This document shows, piece by piece, positions 1 to 9,399 of a DNA stretch of 35,703 nucleotides. A program made the translations under genes and the position numbers. This DNA is from Saksenaea vasiformis B4078 (taxonomy: Eukaryota; Mucoromycota; Mucoromycetes; Mucorales; Saksenaeaceae): positions 1 through 35,703 of the forward strand of contig JNDT01001751.1 in NCBI GenBank assembly GCA_000697055.1, given 5' to 3'. The stretch's first letter is position 1. Each line of letters starts with the position of its first letter. Below the pieces are notes generated by a model. The model was not told the origin of the DNA. It did no database searches and worked only from the letters and a program-made list of their open reading frames with translations.

Positions 1-7
1 CGCGTAA

Positions 8-371
8 GCTCTGAGTAATCATCATGGATCGATGATGATTCATGATTATTAATGTCAAGTCAGAGAGCTGTCATCTAGCTGAGTCTGAATAAAAATCCCA
101 TTGTTCAGGGACAGAGACGTCTGACTAATCACTGTGTCTATGCTAAGATCGTAATCATCGTAATTGTCTTGTCGCACTAATCAAAAGATAGGAGATGTCG
201 GAGGGTACCTTAAGATCATGACAGAATCCTATTATCTTCAGATTGTAGCTATCCGTTGTTAGATGTCTGAATAGATCAGGTTTATCTGTGGATGAAGTGC
301 CGATGGTATGAGAAACTCAATAAAGATCGTTTAGACTTAGTGGATGAAATATGTATAATGATAATGATATG
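8..371. repeat. Dispersed repeat R1, copy 1 (longer form)
   Basis: This stretch matches 9084-9265 in the same orientation. Shared landmarks in order are GCTCTGA.TAATCAT, a GATCGATG core, GATTATTAATG, GCTGTCATCT, GAGTCTGAATA, TTGTTCAG, AATCACTG.GTCTATGCTAAG and, after a segment present only here, ACTTAGT.GAT.AAATGTAT. The copies differ by many substitutions, and copy 2 lacks about 165 bp in the middle. No open reading frame of note lies inside. It probably marks a transposon family rather than a host gene. The window edge may cut its left end. Confidence 0.7.
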
Positions 372-439
372 TCAAATACGACACCAGGAAATAATCTCAG
401 AATTCAATTTTATATAATGTAAACTGTAAACGGCGAGAG

Positions 440-790
440 AAAAAAAAAAGATCCTTCCACCGCCACTGTGATCATAATTCATGCAATGACGACAGTAGAA
501 CTGATACATAGTAATGATCGCCACGACGGCGCCTTTGTAATGATGGTAGTTGTTATGATTGATTTGAAATGAAGTTCTTGTTTTTTATTTGTCACTGGAC
601 ATTCAATGGAACTCACTTTCTTGACATGAGAAATCGTATTGGCAAATGTTTGCCAGGTTGAATATTTGCTCAATGAAATCAGGGTTGCAAAACAGGAAAA
701 CGATGAAGAATGTGCCAATTGGCATTTGGAGATAGCGAATGACTTCATAAAGGTGTTAGTTAAAATCTACAGCAAAGGTAACTTGTCAAT
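440..790. other. Spacer with a short coding-like stretch
   Basis: No complete gene is visible. On the plus strand, from about 630 to 770, one frame reads as a charged, helix-prone peptide of about 47 residues (containing VEYLLNEIRVAKQ and EIANDFIKVLVKIY). It ends at AAAG|GTAACT, which could be a splice donor. A longer minus-strand frame overlaps it. Either could be a scrap of a transposon-encoded protein. I do not recognise it, and no start codon or partner exon is evident. Confidence 0.2.
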
Positions 791-841
791 ATAATCAACG
801 TCAATACATAGCATCATCGCACCAATCGCATTTTTAAAAAC

Positions 842-1033
842 ATGGTGCTATCAGCCGCATCAATTACATTGGTTGCATTGGTTGCATTGACCACATCAGT
901 TGCATCGGTCACATCAATTGCATCAAATTATGGTGGCATCAGTTACATTGGTCGCGTCGGCCGCATTGGCTGCATCAGTTGCATTGGTTGTATCGATCAT
1001 GTTGATCCTGTCAGTCGCACTGATTATGTTTCT
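842..1033. repeat. Degenerate short tandem repeat (GCATTGGTT/GCATCAGTT type)
   Basis: Imperfect repeats of 6, 9 and 15 bp built from GCATTGGTT, GCATCAGTT and GTCGCATTG fill this stretch. They keep several frames open on the plus strand, giving low-complexity peptides rich in Ala, Ser, Val and Ile. Those peptides look like a by-product of the repeat rather than genes. The units are diverged, so this is an old minisatellite. Confidence 0.6.
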
Positions 1034-1440
1034 TAAAAGAGGACACCTTGCAGCTCTAGGTACCTTTTCCTATGTCTCTCACTGGTGATGGCCCTCAGAG
1101 TTTTCTTTTCGACCCTCCCGTTTATAGTTTACATTATAAAATGGAATCCGAGTTACAGATATGGACGCCTCATCATCATAAAGGAGTACAGACTTACCTT
1201 GTTGGCCGTGTGTAAATGATGTGAGTTGAGCTGATGGGTGGACCCCCATGTAACGCAATATGCTGAAAGAGATGTTGAGATGTTGTGACAGGTACTCATG
1301 ACATGTGCTGGGATCTTTGGGCCAACTGATGGAGTCTTTCATCACGTAGGATAGAAGCCTTTAAAAAAAAGGTGTGATCGTTCGTTAGCAATGATGATGG
1401 TACCTTGATCATTCAGTGACAATCATAAGATGCGAATAGT

Positions 1441-2981
1441 CTAGAGGTCTTCATCCTCCTCGAATGTCCTGTGCTTGTCAGCCTCCTCAAACGCCTTGTG
1501 CTCACGATACTTCTTGATCTCGTCATCTGCATGGATATTGTCAAATGGTTTCCATGAATTGTATCTGTTGTCCCACCCTTTCCATTTGATCTTGTACTGC
1601 AGTACGCCATGGCGCATGCAATGGTCGAGTATTGCTCCAACTTCAAAGTGTCCATCCTCAGTGTCATTGTCACTCTCATTGGATACATCTCAACCAATGT
1701 CACGTCAGTCATTACTCTCAAAGTCCATTTCATTCACATCTTCAACGTCAAGAGCGAGGAACTGCTGTTGTAAAGCAGACTGCTTTGTAAAGCAAGCATC
1801 TCGGCGTCATGGGACACATTTGTTTCGAGTTCGACAATATGTATCTGATCATCAGAAACAGTATCATTGCCTCTGAAATCGAAATGATCTCTCAACCAAA
1901 GTGCATGTACTGGGCTGGGTTCAATCGTACCATTCGTGACAAACCTTTTGACATTAAGCAAGAGGCATGCGAGTTTAAACTGCAGTGTGAAATGTTTCAT
2001 CTCAGTTACGCGAATGGGAGAACGATTGTTGAACCACTGGAAAGTGGTACCAAGCTCACCAAATGTAGCTTCGATCTTGGAACAGAAGCTGCCAAAAGTG
2101 TTATTGAACTCAATCTCTGTGGCCGACAGCTCCAACCCTCGTTGCTTGCATACCAGACACATGAAATTGGCTTCCGTCAAGTCGCTATCTTCGAGGATCT
2201 GATCAAGAAACAGTGTGTACCCACCATCCAGGGCGATGCGATCCATAGGTTTGATCTTTCTACTGATTTGCATGCGGATGAGCATTGATCCATCATTATG
2301 ATCGCGACAAGGGGCAGATGGCGACATGAAAAGGATCATTTGATTAATGTTGATACACACTTGCGTTCGGAATCCTGACTTTTTGAGCTTGTACGAGTAT
2401 AACGATCCACTCTCTGCCATTGGATATGATGCACGAGTGTCATGTCCATCGATCATCAACGTCACTGTTTTGAACTGTTGTGGGTTGCAGCGATGGGCAG
2501 TAAGTACATGGAGCTTTGGGGTCGAGAACATTTCTGCAAGCATTGTTGTGATCTGCTTATTCAGAAGCTTCGGTGCATTAAGATCCTTGGTAACACGGAA
2601 GTAAAACGCCTTGTAAATATCATAGAAGCTACTCTTCGGAATGAATCGCGACATCTCACTCATCGAGTAACCCATCACGAGCTGGTACAAAATAATAAGA
2701 AGCCCTTTCTCAACGTTACGATAGGGGCCTGGATAGTCGCGCGTACCAAACACAACAACGAGAAAGAAGAAGACCGTAATGATTCCCAAGCGGTCGAGAA
2801 GAACCTGCTTCACATGAGCAATGTCACGCACTTCCTTTATCTCAGTTCGATGGTGTTTGGATGGCGTAATTATGGGCCATGGTGATGTTAGAAATGCCCA
2901 ACGTTCATTCAAAATGCGCAGACATTCGTTATTGATGTCATTGGGAAGGTTAATCATTGTGAAGATCAGTAAAATGGTCAT
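1441..2981 (-). pseudogene. PIF/Harbinger-type DDE transposase with C-terminal chromodomain, broken
   Basis: The minus strand has a 415-residue frame (2981-1734) resembling the DDE_Tnp_4 transposases of PIF/Harbinger elements. These are nuclear enzymes that cut and paste DNA by an RNase H-like fold. The acid triad is visible: Asp178 in IDGHDTR, Asp230 in CRDHND and Glu304 in KIEATFGEL, with LDGGY near 251 and an EFN motif at 291. After the stop, a different frame continues as LALDVEDVNEMDF, then two in-frame TGA codons, then a chromodomain-like segment (about 1640-1441: VGAILDHCMRHG, QYKIKWKGW, NSWKPFDNI) ending in an acidic tail. A partial repeat of GCTTTACAA near 1770-1795 seems to have caused the frameshift. 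Chromodomains bind modified histone tails, so the fusion may once have targeted insertion. The accessory Myb-like protein of Harbinger elements is not seen, and I could not define terminal inverted repeats. An unannotated intron over the linker is possible but no good splice pair is evident. Confidence 0.8.
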
Positions 2982-3835
2982 CCATGCAACTCCAAATTCA
3001 AGTCTTTCATTTGAAACGTCCGCTATTTATTTGTGCATGCATTTCACCATTTTATTGCTTACGAAGTACGTTCGACTGGGGAACACGCTCCATGTTAATG
3101 ACTTACCACAGAAATACTATCAACTGGTGACACAGTGACGCGACGATATGACGACGTGATGATGCGGTGATGCGGTGATGCGGCGATGCAGCTACCTTTG
3201 TTACATCGATTATGGTTCACTTACGCCCGACCCCTTCGAATGATCATCATGAATCTGCTTCGGATGCACACTTGATCACTTGAGATCTCAACATAAATAT
3301 CGGCACAAAGTCAACATTAACAGGTAGCACACTTCGCCGTACGTCCGCGACAAACATGATTTTTTTTTTCTCATCTCAGAGTCATGTTGGAAATGGAAGT
3401 GTTCATGTGAAAATGTAGTTCGTCCGCATGCAGTGTTCCCAAACACATTCCACAGAACTAATCAACCGACTACATCTCAAACCGACGACATGACACGACT
3501 CATCTTGTTCGTCATTCGAAGCAACATTACTGGACAACTTCGTCGTGATGCTCTCGGAATGGGGTGTGTTAATGAGACAGAAAAAGGTCGTCGACGGCGG
3601 CGCTGCTGGTTGTTGTTATTGTGACGTGGGTCCTGTGAAATCGATTGAGCGGAGTTATCGTTTAAGCTCGGTACCAGGGCAACAATGCTAATGCAGACAA
3701 ACACAAGCACAAAAGAGGAAACGCCTATGATTCTGAATGAAGTATCCCAAAAGGGGTGACATCTGATGTGTATCACAATGAGTATTTCAAGAGTCTCGGC
3801 CATCCTCCTTCTTCAGTCAACTTGATTATTCTACG
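2982..3835. other. Spacer with a GATGCGGT microsatellite
   Basis: No supported gene. At 3158-3190 a short GATGCGGT tandem run occurs within a wider GA(C/T)G-rich stretch. A poly-T run sits at 3361-3370. Overlapping frames of 60-108 residues exist on both strands from 3430 to 3800 but have no recognisable domain. One minus-strand frame contains a single hydrophobic stretch. Confidence 0.45.
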
Positions 3836-4267
3836 ATGTCCGACACAAACTCTTATAATGCACCTCTCTCTGGCCTATCTCCCACTGATTCAGTGGAAAC
3901 AGCAGCAGCAGTCCATACGCCGACCTTGTCCGAGTATGAGGCCGATTTTAATGATATCAGTGGTTTTCTCGTCGTTGCTTCTCCTGAACCAGAGGAAGAG
4001 TCAGTATCAGCGGTACCCTCTCCGACCTTCACTGAGTTCGAAGAAGTTGCGGCCTATCTCGCTGACGAGAGCGGTTCTAGTCCTCCATCTCGGTCTCCAT
4101 CCAAGTCTCCATCACCTGGTTCCCCTGTGCCTCCCCAGTTCGATCCTATGGACTGGCAGAGTGAAGGTCCTCTTGTGGAGGTTCAGTGGGTGGCGGTGGA
4201 GCCTGTGGAAGAGATGGACTGGGAGTACACACCCCAAGACCCAATGGATTGGGAATGGGATGATTAA
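3836..4267 (+). CDS. Small acidic Ser/Pro-rich protein with Met-Asp-Trp motifs, hypothetical
   Basis: A single-exon frame of 143 residues starts at the first ATG (MSDTNSYNAP) and ends at a TAA. It is very acidic and probably disordered. Two related segments stand out: PTLSEYEADFNDISGFL (residues 29-45) and PTFTEFEEVAAYL (63-75), both of the form PT-hydroxyl-E-aromatic-E. Residues 79-100 form an SPPSRSPSK-type Ser/Pro tract with potential proline-directed phosphorylation sites. The C-terminus has three Met-Asp-Trp motifs (PMDWQ at 104, EMDWE at 126, PMDWE at 136). No signal peptide or membrane segment is seen. Acidic plus aromatic repeats of this kind are often docking or activation-type segments, but that is inference and the family is unknown to me. 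It lies between transposon remnants, so it may belong to an element rather than the host. The two repeat pairs favour a real protein. Confidence 0.5.
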   Translation: MSDTNSYNAPLSGLSPTDSVETAAAVHTPTLSEYEADFNDISGFLVVASPEPEEESVSAVPSPTFTEFEEVAAYLADESGSSPPSRSPSKSPSPGSPVPPQFDPMDWQSEGPLVEVQWVAVEPVEEMDWEYTPQDPMDWEWDD

Positions 4268-4468
4268 GTGTCATCTTAATCGATGTCTCCCGAGCCGCTC
4301 GTAAGAGATGACATGACATGCAGGTACATGGATTTGCACTATTCGCATTTAACCAACTTGGTGATATCTCTAGATGAAGCGTTTTGAACGTTTGAAGAGC
4401 TTGAATACCCTTCCAGCGAGGCGTTTTGGTCCCTCATGAATAGCACTAACACTGGATGGATGAAGACT

Positions 4469-4737
4469 CGTAGGAGGATGGTCGTGTCTCATCGGAACGT
4501 CTGAAAGTTTAGTAAATGCTGCGTGTTCGCACATCACATGTCATTTCTTTCAAACGACCCCTTCTAAATAAAATGAGTGCATCCTCTTTAGAAGCGTTTA
4601 TGCTATCGTACAGCGGCGATTATTTCAATCAATCATATTTCTCAGAACATCGGCGGCCGCTCAAACGTTGCATATTTATTCGTCATCTTTTGATTCGGAA
4701 AACGATCTCATATCTACAAACCTTCAGGACATCCGCC
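4469..4737. repeat. Direct repeat D, left copy
   Basis: About 270 bp from AGGAGGATGGTCGTGTCTCA to the ACATCCGCC region is repeated in the same orientation at 8303-8575 with roughly one difference in eight to ten bases. Both copies contain GTTTAGTAAATGCTGCGTG and GCGGCCGCT, the second at about 4653. The two copies bracket the U-repeat/hAT complex. They could be terminal direct repeats of one element, or one element split by insertion. Typical LTR ends (TG...CA) are not evident. Confidence 0.7.
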
Positions 4738-5535
4738 AGAAGAAATATAGAATTTCAGTAAAGAGAAGAGAAAATGTAAAAGAAAATATAAAGAAAAATA
4801 AAAAGAGATAGCGGAATCAGCGTCGCTTGCAAATCAATCAGATAAAAAAAAATAGAGAAAAAGAAAAAGAAAAGAATCAGCAGATTCTGGTTAACGGTGG
4901 TTTCTTGAGAATAACCAACAGAGGCAGAGCAATAAAAGGCAGCTTGTAGATAACCTTTGGAAAAGACCTTTAGAGATGGCTAGAGTAGATCAAGAGAAGA
5001 TTGTGTTCTGATAATCTGATATCTTATTCATTGAAATGAGGGGATATTTATACAAAATAGATCGATATAAGAAAGGAAATAAAAGTTGGAGGGAGATAAG
5101 AAAACTAAACGCTTGATGTTCAGTAAACCTGAGGTGCTTCGTTTTCGATTTACCTGTGTTGCTATGGAGGCTTTTCTTTCATGTTGGTTGAGAGCATGTA
5201 ATCAGCGGTCTTTAATTTGAATGGCGGCAGTCCTTTTTATGTGTTTTCTTTATGATTTCTTTTATGCACGTGATGTTTTTTTTTCTGTCATTCTCATTTT
5301 TATTTCTCCTTTTGCTAATACATATATCGATATTGATAAAAAAAATAATGAAAAGATAAAATAAGAAAATAAAAAAAAATAATGGACGTTCACAACGTGC
5401 TCTACAGATATTTAAAATCCGAGTTGCTACAGGTATTAAAAATCCGAGTTGCTTCATGCTTCAAGTGGTTTTAAAACCTGAGTTGCTATGTGGTGGTCGT
5501 CAGGAACAATGGATGGGCATGTAATCAGCAATCTT
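4738..5535 (-). repeat. Repeat unit U, left copy (reversed, truncated)
   Basis: Read on the minus strand, this copy shares the order of landmarks with 6618-7380: short tandem AGCAACTCGG-type units (about 5400-5480), a TATAAATA box at 5052-5045, AATGAATAA shortly after, then TCTTCTCTTG, CTCTAGCCATCTC, CTCTGCCTC.GTTGGTTATTC and GTTAACCAGAATCTGCTGATTC. It stops at TATATTTCTTC (about 4738), where the other two copies continue. Inside, two direct subrepeats start with CATGTAATCAGC at about 5190 and 5518. The promoter-like box followed by a polyadenylation-like signal recalls the U3/R part of an LTR. Confidence 0.7.
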
Positions 5536-5769
5536 TGATTTGTATGGTGGCAGTTGTTCTGTGTGTATCCTCTGGTAGTTTCTTTATGTGCATCATGCTT
5601 TTGTTATCCCGATCCTTATTATTCATTCCGTTAAAGTGTACTGTGATAGACAAATAGAGATAAAAGAATAGGGAAATACAAGGAATAAATCTAAGATAAG
5701 TGTTTACAATGGTGTTTTTGATAGAAGAAAAATAATAGGTGAGATTGTCTAAGAGCAAAAGAAATAGCA

Positions 5770-6440
5770 TCTCACACCAGAATGGACAAGTAATTGCGAG
5801 CCATATTTGCAAGCTGGGGCCACTGGTGGCTGCAGTTCTGCCAGTGCTTCAACACCACCATGTCCTTATCTGCGGGCGTTTCGTTTACATATTCCGTAAA
5901 TTGATCCTCATGGAGCTGACTTTGAAACAGATGGAAACTGGGTTTTTGTACAGCGTGCGATTGTTGTATGGTCTGAAAACCTTCCTCCCACACTTCAGTA
6001 ACGCACTAAGTTGACAACGCAATCCACTCCTCTTTCCACTCCTGATCTTTCCACCAGCAAAATTTGGCACATGGGTCCATGGCAGTTGCGATTGCATAGA
6101 CTGGTCCATCTGTATGTGTGTAATATTGTTGGAGCTTTTGCTGTGCCATCTCCATTGTATACAATAGCTCAGGGTATCTCTATTTGAAGATATTTGTTAG
6201 ACTGATATTGTATATGGTACTTGCTCTTACCAAGCCATCATTTTCGCAATATGCTTCTAGGTGATCAAGAAGCATGTTGTATCTAATGATGGTACTCGAA
6301 AGAGATGGATATTCATTACCTGAGAGGAGATTCATGAGTTGGGCAAATGGCTCCAAGACCGTGTGAAGCTGCTGGAGGACTTGTCATTCACTTTCATTCA
6401 GGATATATGCCTCCAGTTCCAGGATACCACTGCACGCCAT
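5770..6440 (-). pseudogene. hAT-family transposase remnant (C-terminal half)
   Basis: The minus-strand frames give the end of a hAT transposase, an RNase H-like DNA transposase with a C-terminal dimerisation region. First comes VLQQLHTVLEPFAQLMNLL and NEYPSLSSTIIRYNMLLDHL (about 6400-6250). A likely intron (GTAAGA ... TCTAACA ... AAATAG, about 54 nt) follows, then MAQQKLQQYYTH and YAIATAMDPCAKF (about 6160-6060), the usual KLxxYY and AtxLDPxxK blocks. In another frame, FTEYVNETPADKD, LKHWQ and QWPQLANMARNYLSI (about 5900-5775) match the dimerisation motif. A TGA near 6388 and at least one frameshift break it. The family usually continues after YLSI with PATSA, and here the frame ends instead. 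The N-terminal BED finger and catalytic half are missing. Confidence 0.75.
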
Positions 6441-6617
6441 GTTGTAACTACGGTGTAAATCTCCCATTTTCTTTTTTTTATATACAGTTATTTTGATTTT
6501 ATTTTATATTGAATGGAGATTAATAAATGGGGATGAGAAAACATATTGTTATGCATGGAAAACGGCATAGTAAGACACTTCAAAGGACCTGCCGCCACTT
6601 CTATTGCAACCCCGCTG

Positions 6618-7380
6618 ATCACATGCCCATCCATTGTTCCTGACGACCACCGCATAGCAAAACGGGTTTTAAAACCACTTGAAGCATGAAGCAACTCGGG
6701 TGTTTAATACCTGTAGCAACTCGGGTTTTAAATACCTGTAGAGCACGTCGGGTTTATCTCGCACACCTTAATTATTTCCTTATTCTATCCCTCGATTTTT
6801 GTATAAATACCCCACCTTTTCAATGAATAAAACATCAGGTTATAACAGCACAATCTTCTCTTGGTCTACTCTAGCCATCTCAAAAGGTCTTTTCCAAAGG
6901 TTTTTCTCTTATTTTCAAAGCCGCCTTTTATTGCTCTGCCTCCGTTGGTTATTCTCAAGAAACCATCGTTAACCAGAATCTGCTGATTCTTTTCTTTTCT
7001 TTTCTTCTATTTTTTTTTATTCTATCAGATTGATTTACAAGCAATGCTGATTCTGCTATCCCTTTTTATTTTCTTTTACGTTTTCTTTTACGTTTTCTTT
7101 TACTTTTTCTCTTCCTTTTACTGAAATCCTATATTTCTTCCAATCCAACTCGCTGATCATGCAAGAAATATTTCTAGTTCATCTCTATACATCTCTAATT
7201 GATAGAATCAATACGAGATCAAAGGTAACCATACTAATGATTTTACTAACGACCATACTCTTTTTCAAACAGATCTCTTTATATATTTTATTAACTGAAA
7301 CTACCTCTTTCTATACTTTACCTGCTATTTCCATCATCAAGTTAACGCTGTTACGCTGTATTTTTAACTTGTCGGTATAA
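6618..7380 (+). repeat. Repeat unit U, middle copy (forward), with TATA box and intron
   Basis: This is the forward copy. It opens with sequence inverted relative to 5535-5480 (ATGCCCATCCATTGTTCCTGACGACCACC). Two or three tandem AGCAACTCGGGTTT units follow (6688-6750), then a TATAAATA box at 6802, AATAAA at 6826, the GGTTATTCTCAAGAAACC region and a pyrimidine-rich tract. A 48-nt intron-like segment (7225-7272: GTAACC ... TACTAACG ... CAAACAG) comes last. The same intron positions and signals occur in the right copy at 7652-7604. No long frame follows the intron. Its outer end forms a large imperfect palindrome with 7390-8200. Confidence 0.7.
6801..6832 (+). promoter_or_regulatory. TATA box and nearby AATAAA within repeat U
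   Basis: TATAAATACCCC at 6802-6813 is followed 24 bases later by AATAAA (6826-6831). The same pair, reversed, is at 5052-5045 and 8015-8008 in the other copies. Conservation in all three diverged copies suggests a retained element promoter. A TATA box followed closely by a polyadenylation-type signal is an LTR-like arrangement. Confidence 0.5.
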
Positions 7381-7384
7381 GTAG

Positions 7385-8295
7385 AGATGTTTCCAGGTAG
7401 CGCCTAAGCGTAAACTTGATGACAGAGATAGATGGTAAAATATAGAAAAAGGTAGCTTTGATAGATAAAAAGAGTTCGGTTTGTGTGAGCACCAGTTGTA
7501 GATTTGAGTCAAACGCCAAGACTTGGAGTATTTATCAATGAAGATAAATAAAAGAAAAGAAAAAGAAAAGAGGTTGTCGATAAAGACAATATCGGAAGAG
7601 TTCCTGTTTGATAAAAGAACCTGATCGTTAGTTAAATCGTTTGTATGATTACCTATGATCTCGTGTTGGATCTGTCAAATGGAGATAAAAATGATATTTT
7701 TCGAGTGATCAGCGAGTTAGATCAGAAGAAATAAAAGAGATTCGGCAAGAAAAGAAATAAAAGAAAAGATAAAATAAAAAGGAAAGACAGCAGAATTGTC
7801 GTCGCTTGTCAGAAAAAAAGAGTAAAAAGAATCAGCAGATTCTGGTTAACGGTGGGTTTTTGAGAATAACCAACGGAGGCAGAGCAAATAAAAAGGCGGC
7901 TTGAAAAATAAAAGAAAACCGTTGGAAAAGTCCTTTTTGAGTACTTGAAAAAAACCAAGAGAAAGATGCTCTTGTAACATGTTGATTTATTGAACAAAAA
8001 GATGCGGTATTTATACAACAATTGGTCGATACAAAAAAAGAAATCTATCTTGAAACCGAATTTTCCCGGACTGCCTTGTTATTGATTTACCCGTGTTGCT
8101 ACGTTGTGAACCTTCCTGTGTTGCTACGCAGCACAAATGTGGGGGTGTAAACCATGTGATTTTGGGAGATCGATCTAAAGCGGCAATTGCTGTTCTTGGG
8201 TATGTTCTGTTTTTTCTTCCTTTCCTTTTCTTCATTCCCATTTGTTAAACCTGCCTGTTCCAAGATAATAAAAATAATGAAATAAAATAGGGAGA
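7385..8295 (-). repeat. Repeat unit U, right copy (reversed)
   Basis: Read on the minus strand, this copy has the TATAAATA box at 8015-8008, the AATAAATCAACATG signal, the GTTAACCAGAATCTGCTGATTC block (near 7835) and the intron-like segment 7652-7604 (GTAATC ... TTAACTAACG ... CAAACAG, 49 nt). Beyond the intron the sequence differs from the middle copy, but arms at about 7300-7365 and 7397-7462 (TTTCTATA.TTTACC, ATCATCAAGTT.ACGCT) pair as an inverted repeat around about 7385. The result is a head-to-head arrangement of two U units. Confidence 0.65.
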
Positions 8296-8302
8296 AAACT
8301 AA

Positions 8303-8575
8303 GGAGGATGGTCGTGTCTCATCGGAACGTTCGAAAGTTTAGTAAATGCTGCGTGTTCGCACATTACACATCATCCCTTTTACATAAACCCTTTTAGATA
8401 AAATGAGTACGTCCTCTTTAGAAATGTTTGTACTATCGTACAGTGGTGATCATTTCAATCAACCATATTTCTTAGAACATCAGCGGCCGCTGAGACGTTG
8501 CATATCTATTCGTCATCTTTTGATTTGGAAAACAATGTTATATCTACAAAGCTTCTGGAAATCTGCTTAAGATAA
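8303..8575. repeat. Direct repeat D, right copy
   Basis: Same orientation as 4469-4737, starting AGGAGGATGGTCGTGTCTCA and including GTTTAGTAAATGCTGCGTG and GCGGCCGCT. It follows the U3-like end of the right U copy directly, whereas the left D precedes the truncated end of the left U copy. D and U are therefore adjacent in both places but in different relative order. Confidence 0.7.
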
Positions 8576-9083
8576 ATTGAAAAATAAAAAGTGAGACCCC
8601 ACATCGTAGGTATCTTTTGTCAAGACAAGATTGTTATACTTAGCTCTCTGGTATTTGTTCGATTCATTCGATATATTTATATATTTTCTATCTATTCTAG
8701 CTAAGTCGAAGATGGGGAAGCTGTTATATTGAGGAGCAGCCAGAAAGGTGATTATCATCAAGGATGAGGCCAGAAGTATCGGGTTATAAAGATCAGGACA
8801 AGAATGTCGCGATGTTGAGAGATGAGGATAAAAGCAGCGGAAAGACAAGAGAACGGGACAGAGTCGTCGTGTTCCTCTTCTTGACATTCGGTCCTTCAGT
8901 TCTGGGGTCACCTGATGGCCTGCCCCTTTGACAGACTAAGGAGCAACCGCGGAATCGAGAAAATACTTTGAGACTCTTGACTAGAGATTCATTCAGAAGT
9001 GAGATGATGAATTACACATGTCTACTATCGATATTTATGCTCTAGTTGCTTATTAAATGCTTTAGTAATCAGAGGATGTTTGA
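8576..9083. other. Spacer between repeat D and repeat R1
   Basis: No supported gene. Several short frames overlap with no recognisable domain. The stretch is flanked by repeats on both sides and is probably part of an element. Confidence 0.3.
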
Positions 9084-9265
9084 GCTCTGAATAATCATAG
9101 AGATCGATGGTAATCGATGATTATTAATGCTTGGTTTGGAGGCGCTGTCATCTGAGTCTGAATAGTAATTCATAATTGTTCAGCTAGATAACAAATCACT
9201 GCGTCTATGCTAAGTTTGGCTGGACTTAGTAGATTAAATGTATAGAGGTTATAGTATGTAAATAT
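9084..9265. repeat. Dispersed repeat R1, copy 2 (internally deleted)
   Basis: Matches 8-371 in the same orientation with about 165 bp missing after GTCTATGCTAAG. It carries the same GAGCTCTGAATAATCAT start and the AATCACTGCGTCTATGCTAAG block. It marks the right edge of the repeat-rich island. Confidence 0.7.
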
Positions 9266-9399
9266 TCGACAGCGATACAACAGAAGTCGAACTTTCGTAT
9301 AAGAAAAAGCAACTTCAACGTCACTTTATAGTTATGGATTCATCATTTGAAAACCATTAGCATCGACTTAGACTTATGCCAAAATTAGGTCTTGCATTA

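Noticed and set aside
842..1088. Two overlapping plus-strand frames rich in Ala, Ser, Val and Ile
   Set aside because: They are translations of a degenerate 6-15 bp repeat; both frames are low-complexity and no start context or domain supports them.
1475..2885. Plus-strand frames of 85-159 codons opposite the transposase
   Set aside because: They are antisense shadows of the minus-strand DDE transposase and chromodomain, which carry the recognisable motifs.
3477..3803. Minus-strand 108-codon frame with one hydrophobic stretch
   Set aside because: No recognised domain, low-complexity Asn/Gln/Arg part, and no support beyond length.
5212..5812. Minus-strand frames rich in Phe, Ile and Lys within repeat U
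   Set aside because: AT-rich composition explains them; they differ between U copies and are not conserved.
4738..8295. Calling the U copies a complete LTR retrotransposon
   Set aside because: No gag, reverse transcriptase or integrase sequence lies between them, two copies are reversed relative to the third, and TG...CA ends and a primer binding site were not identified.
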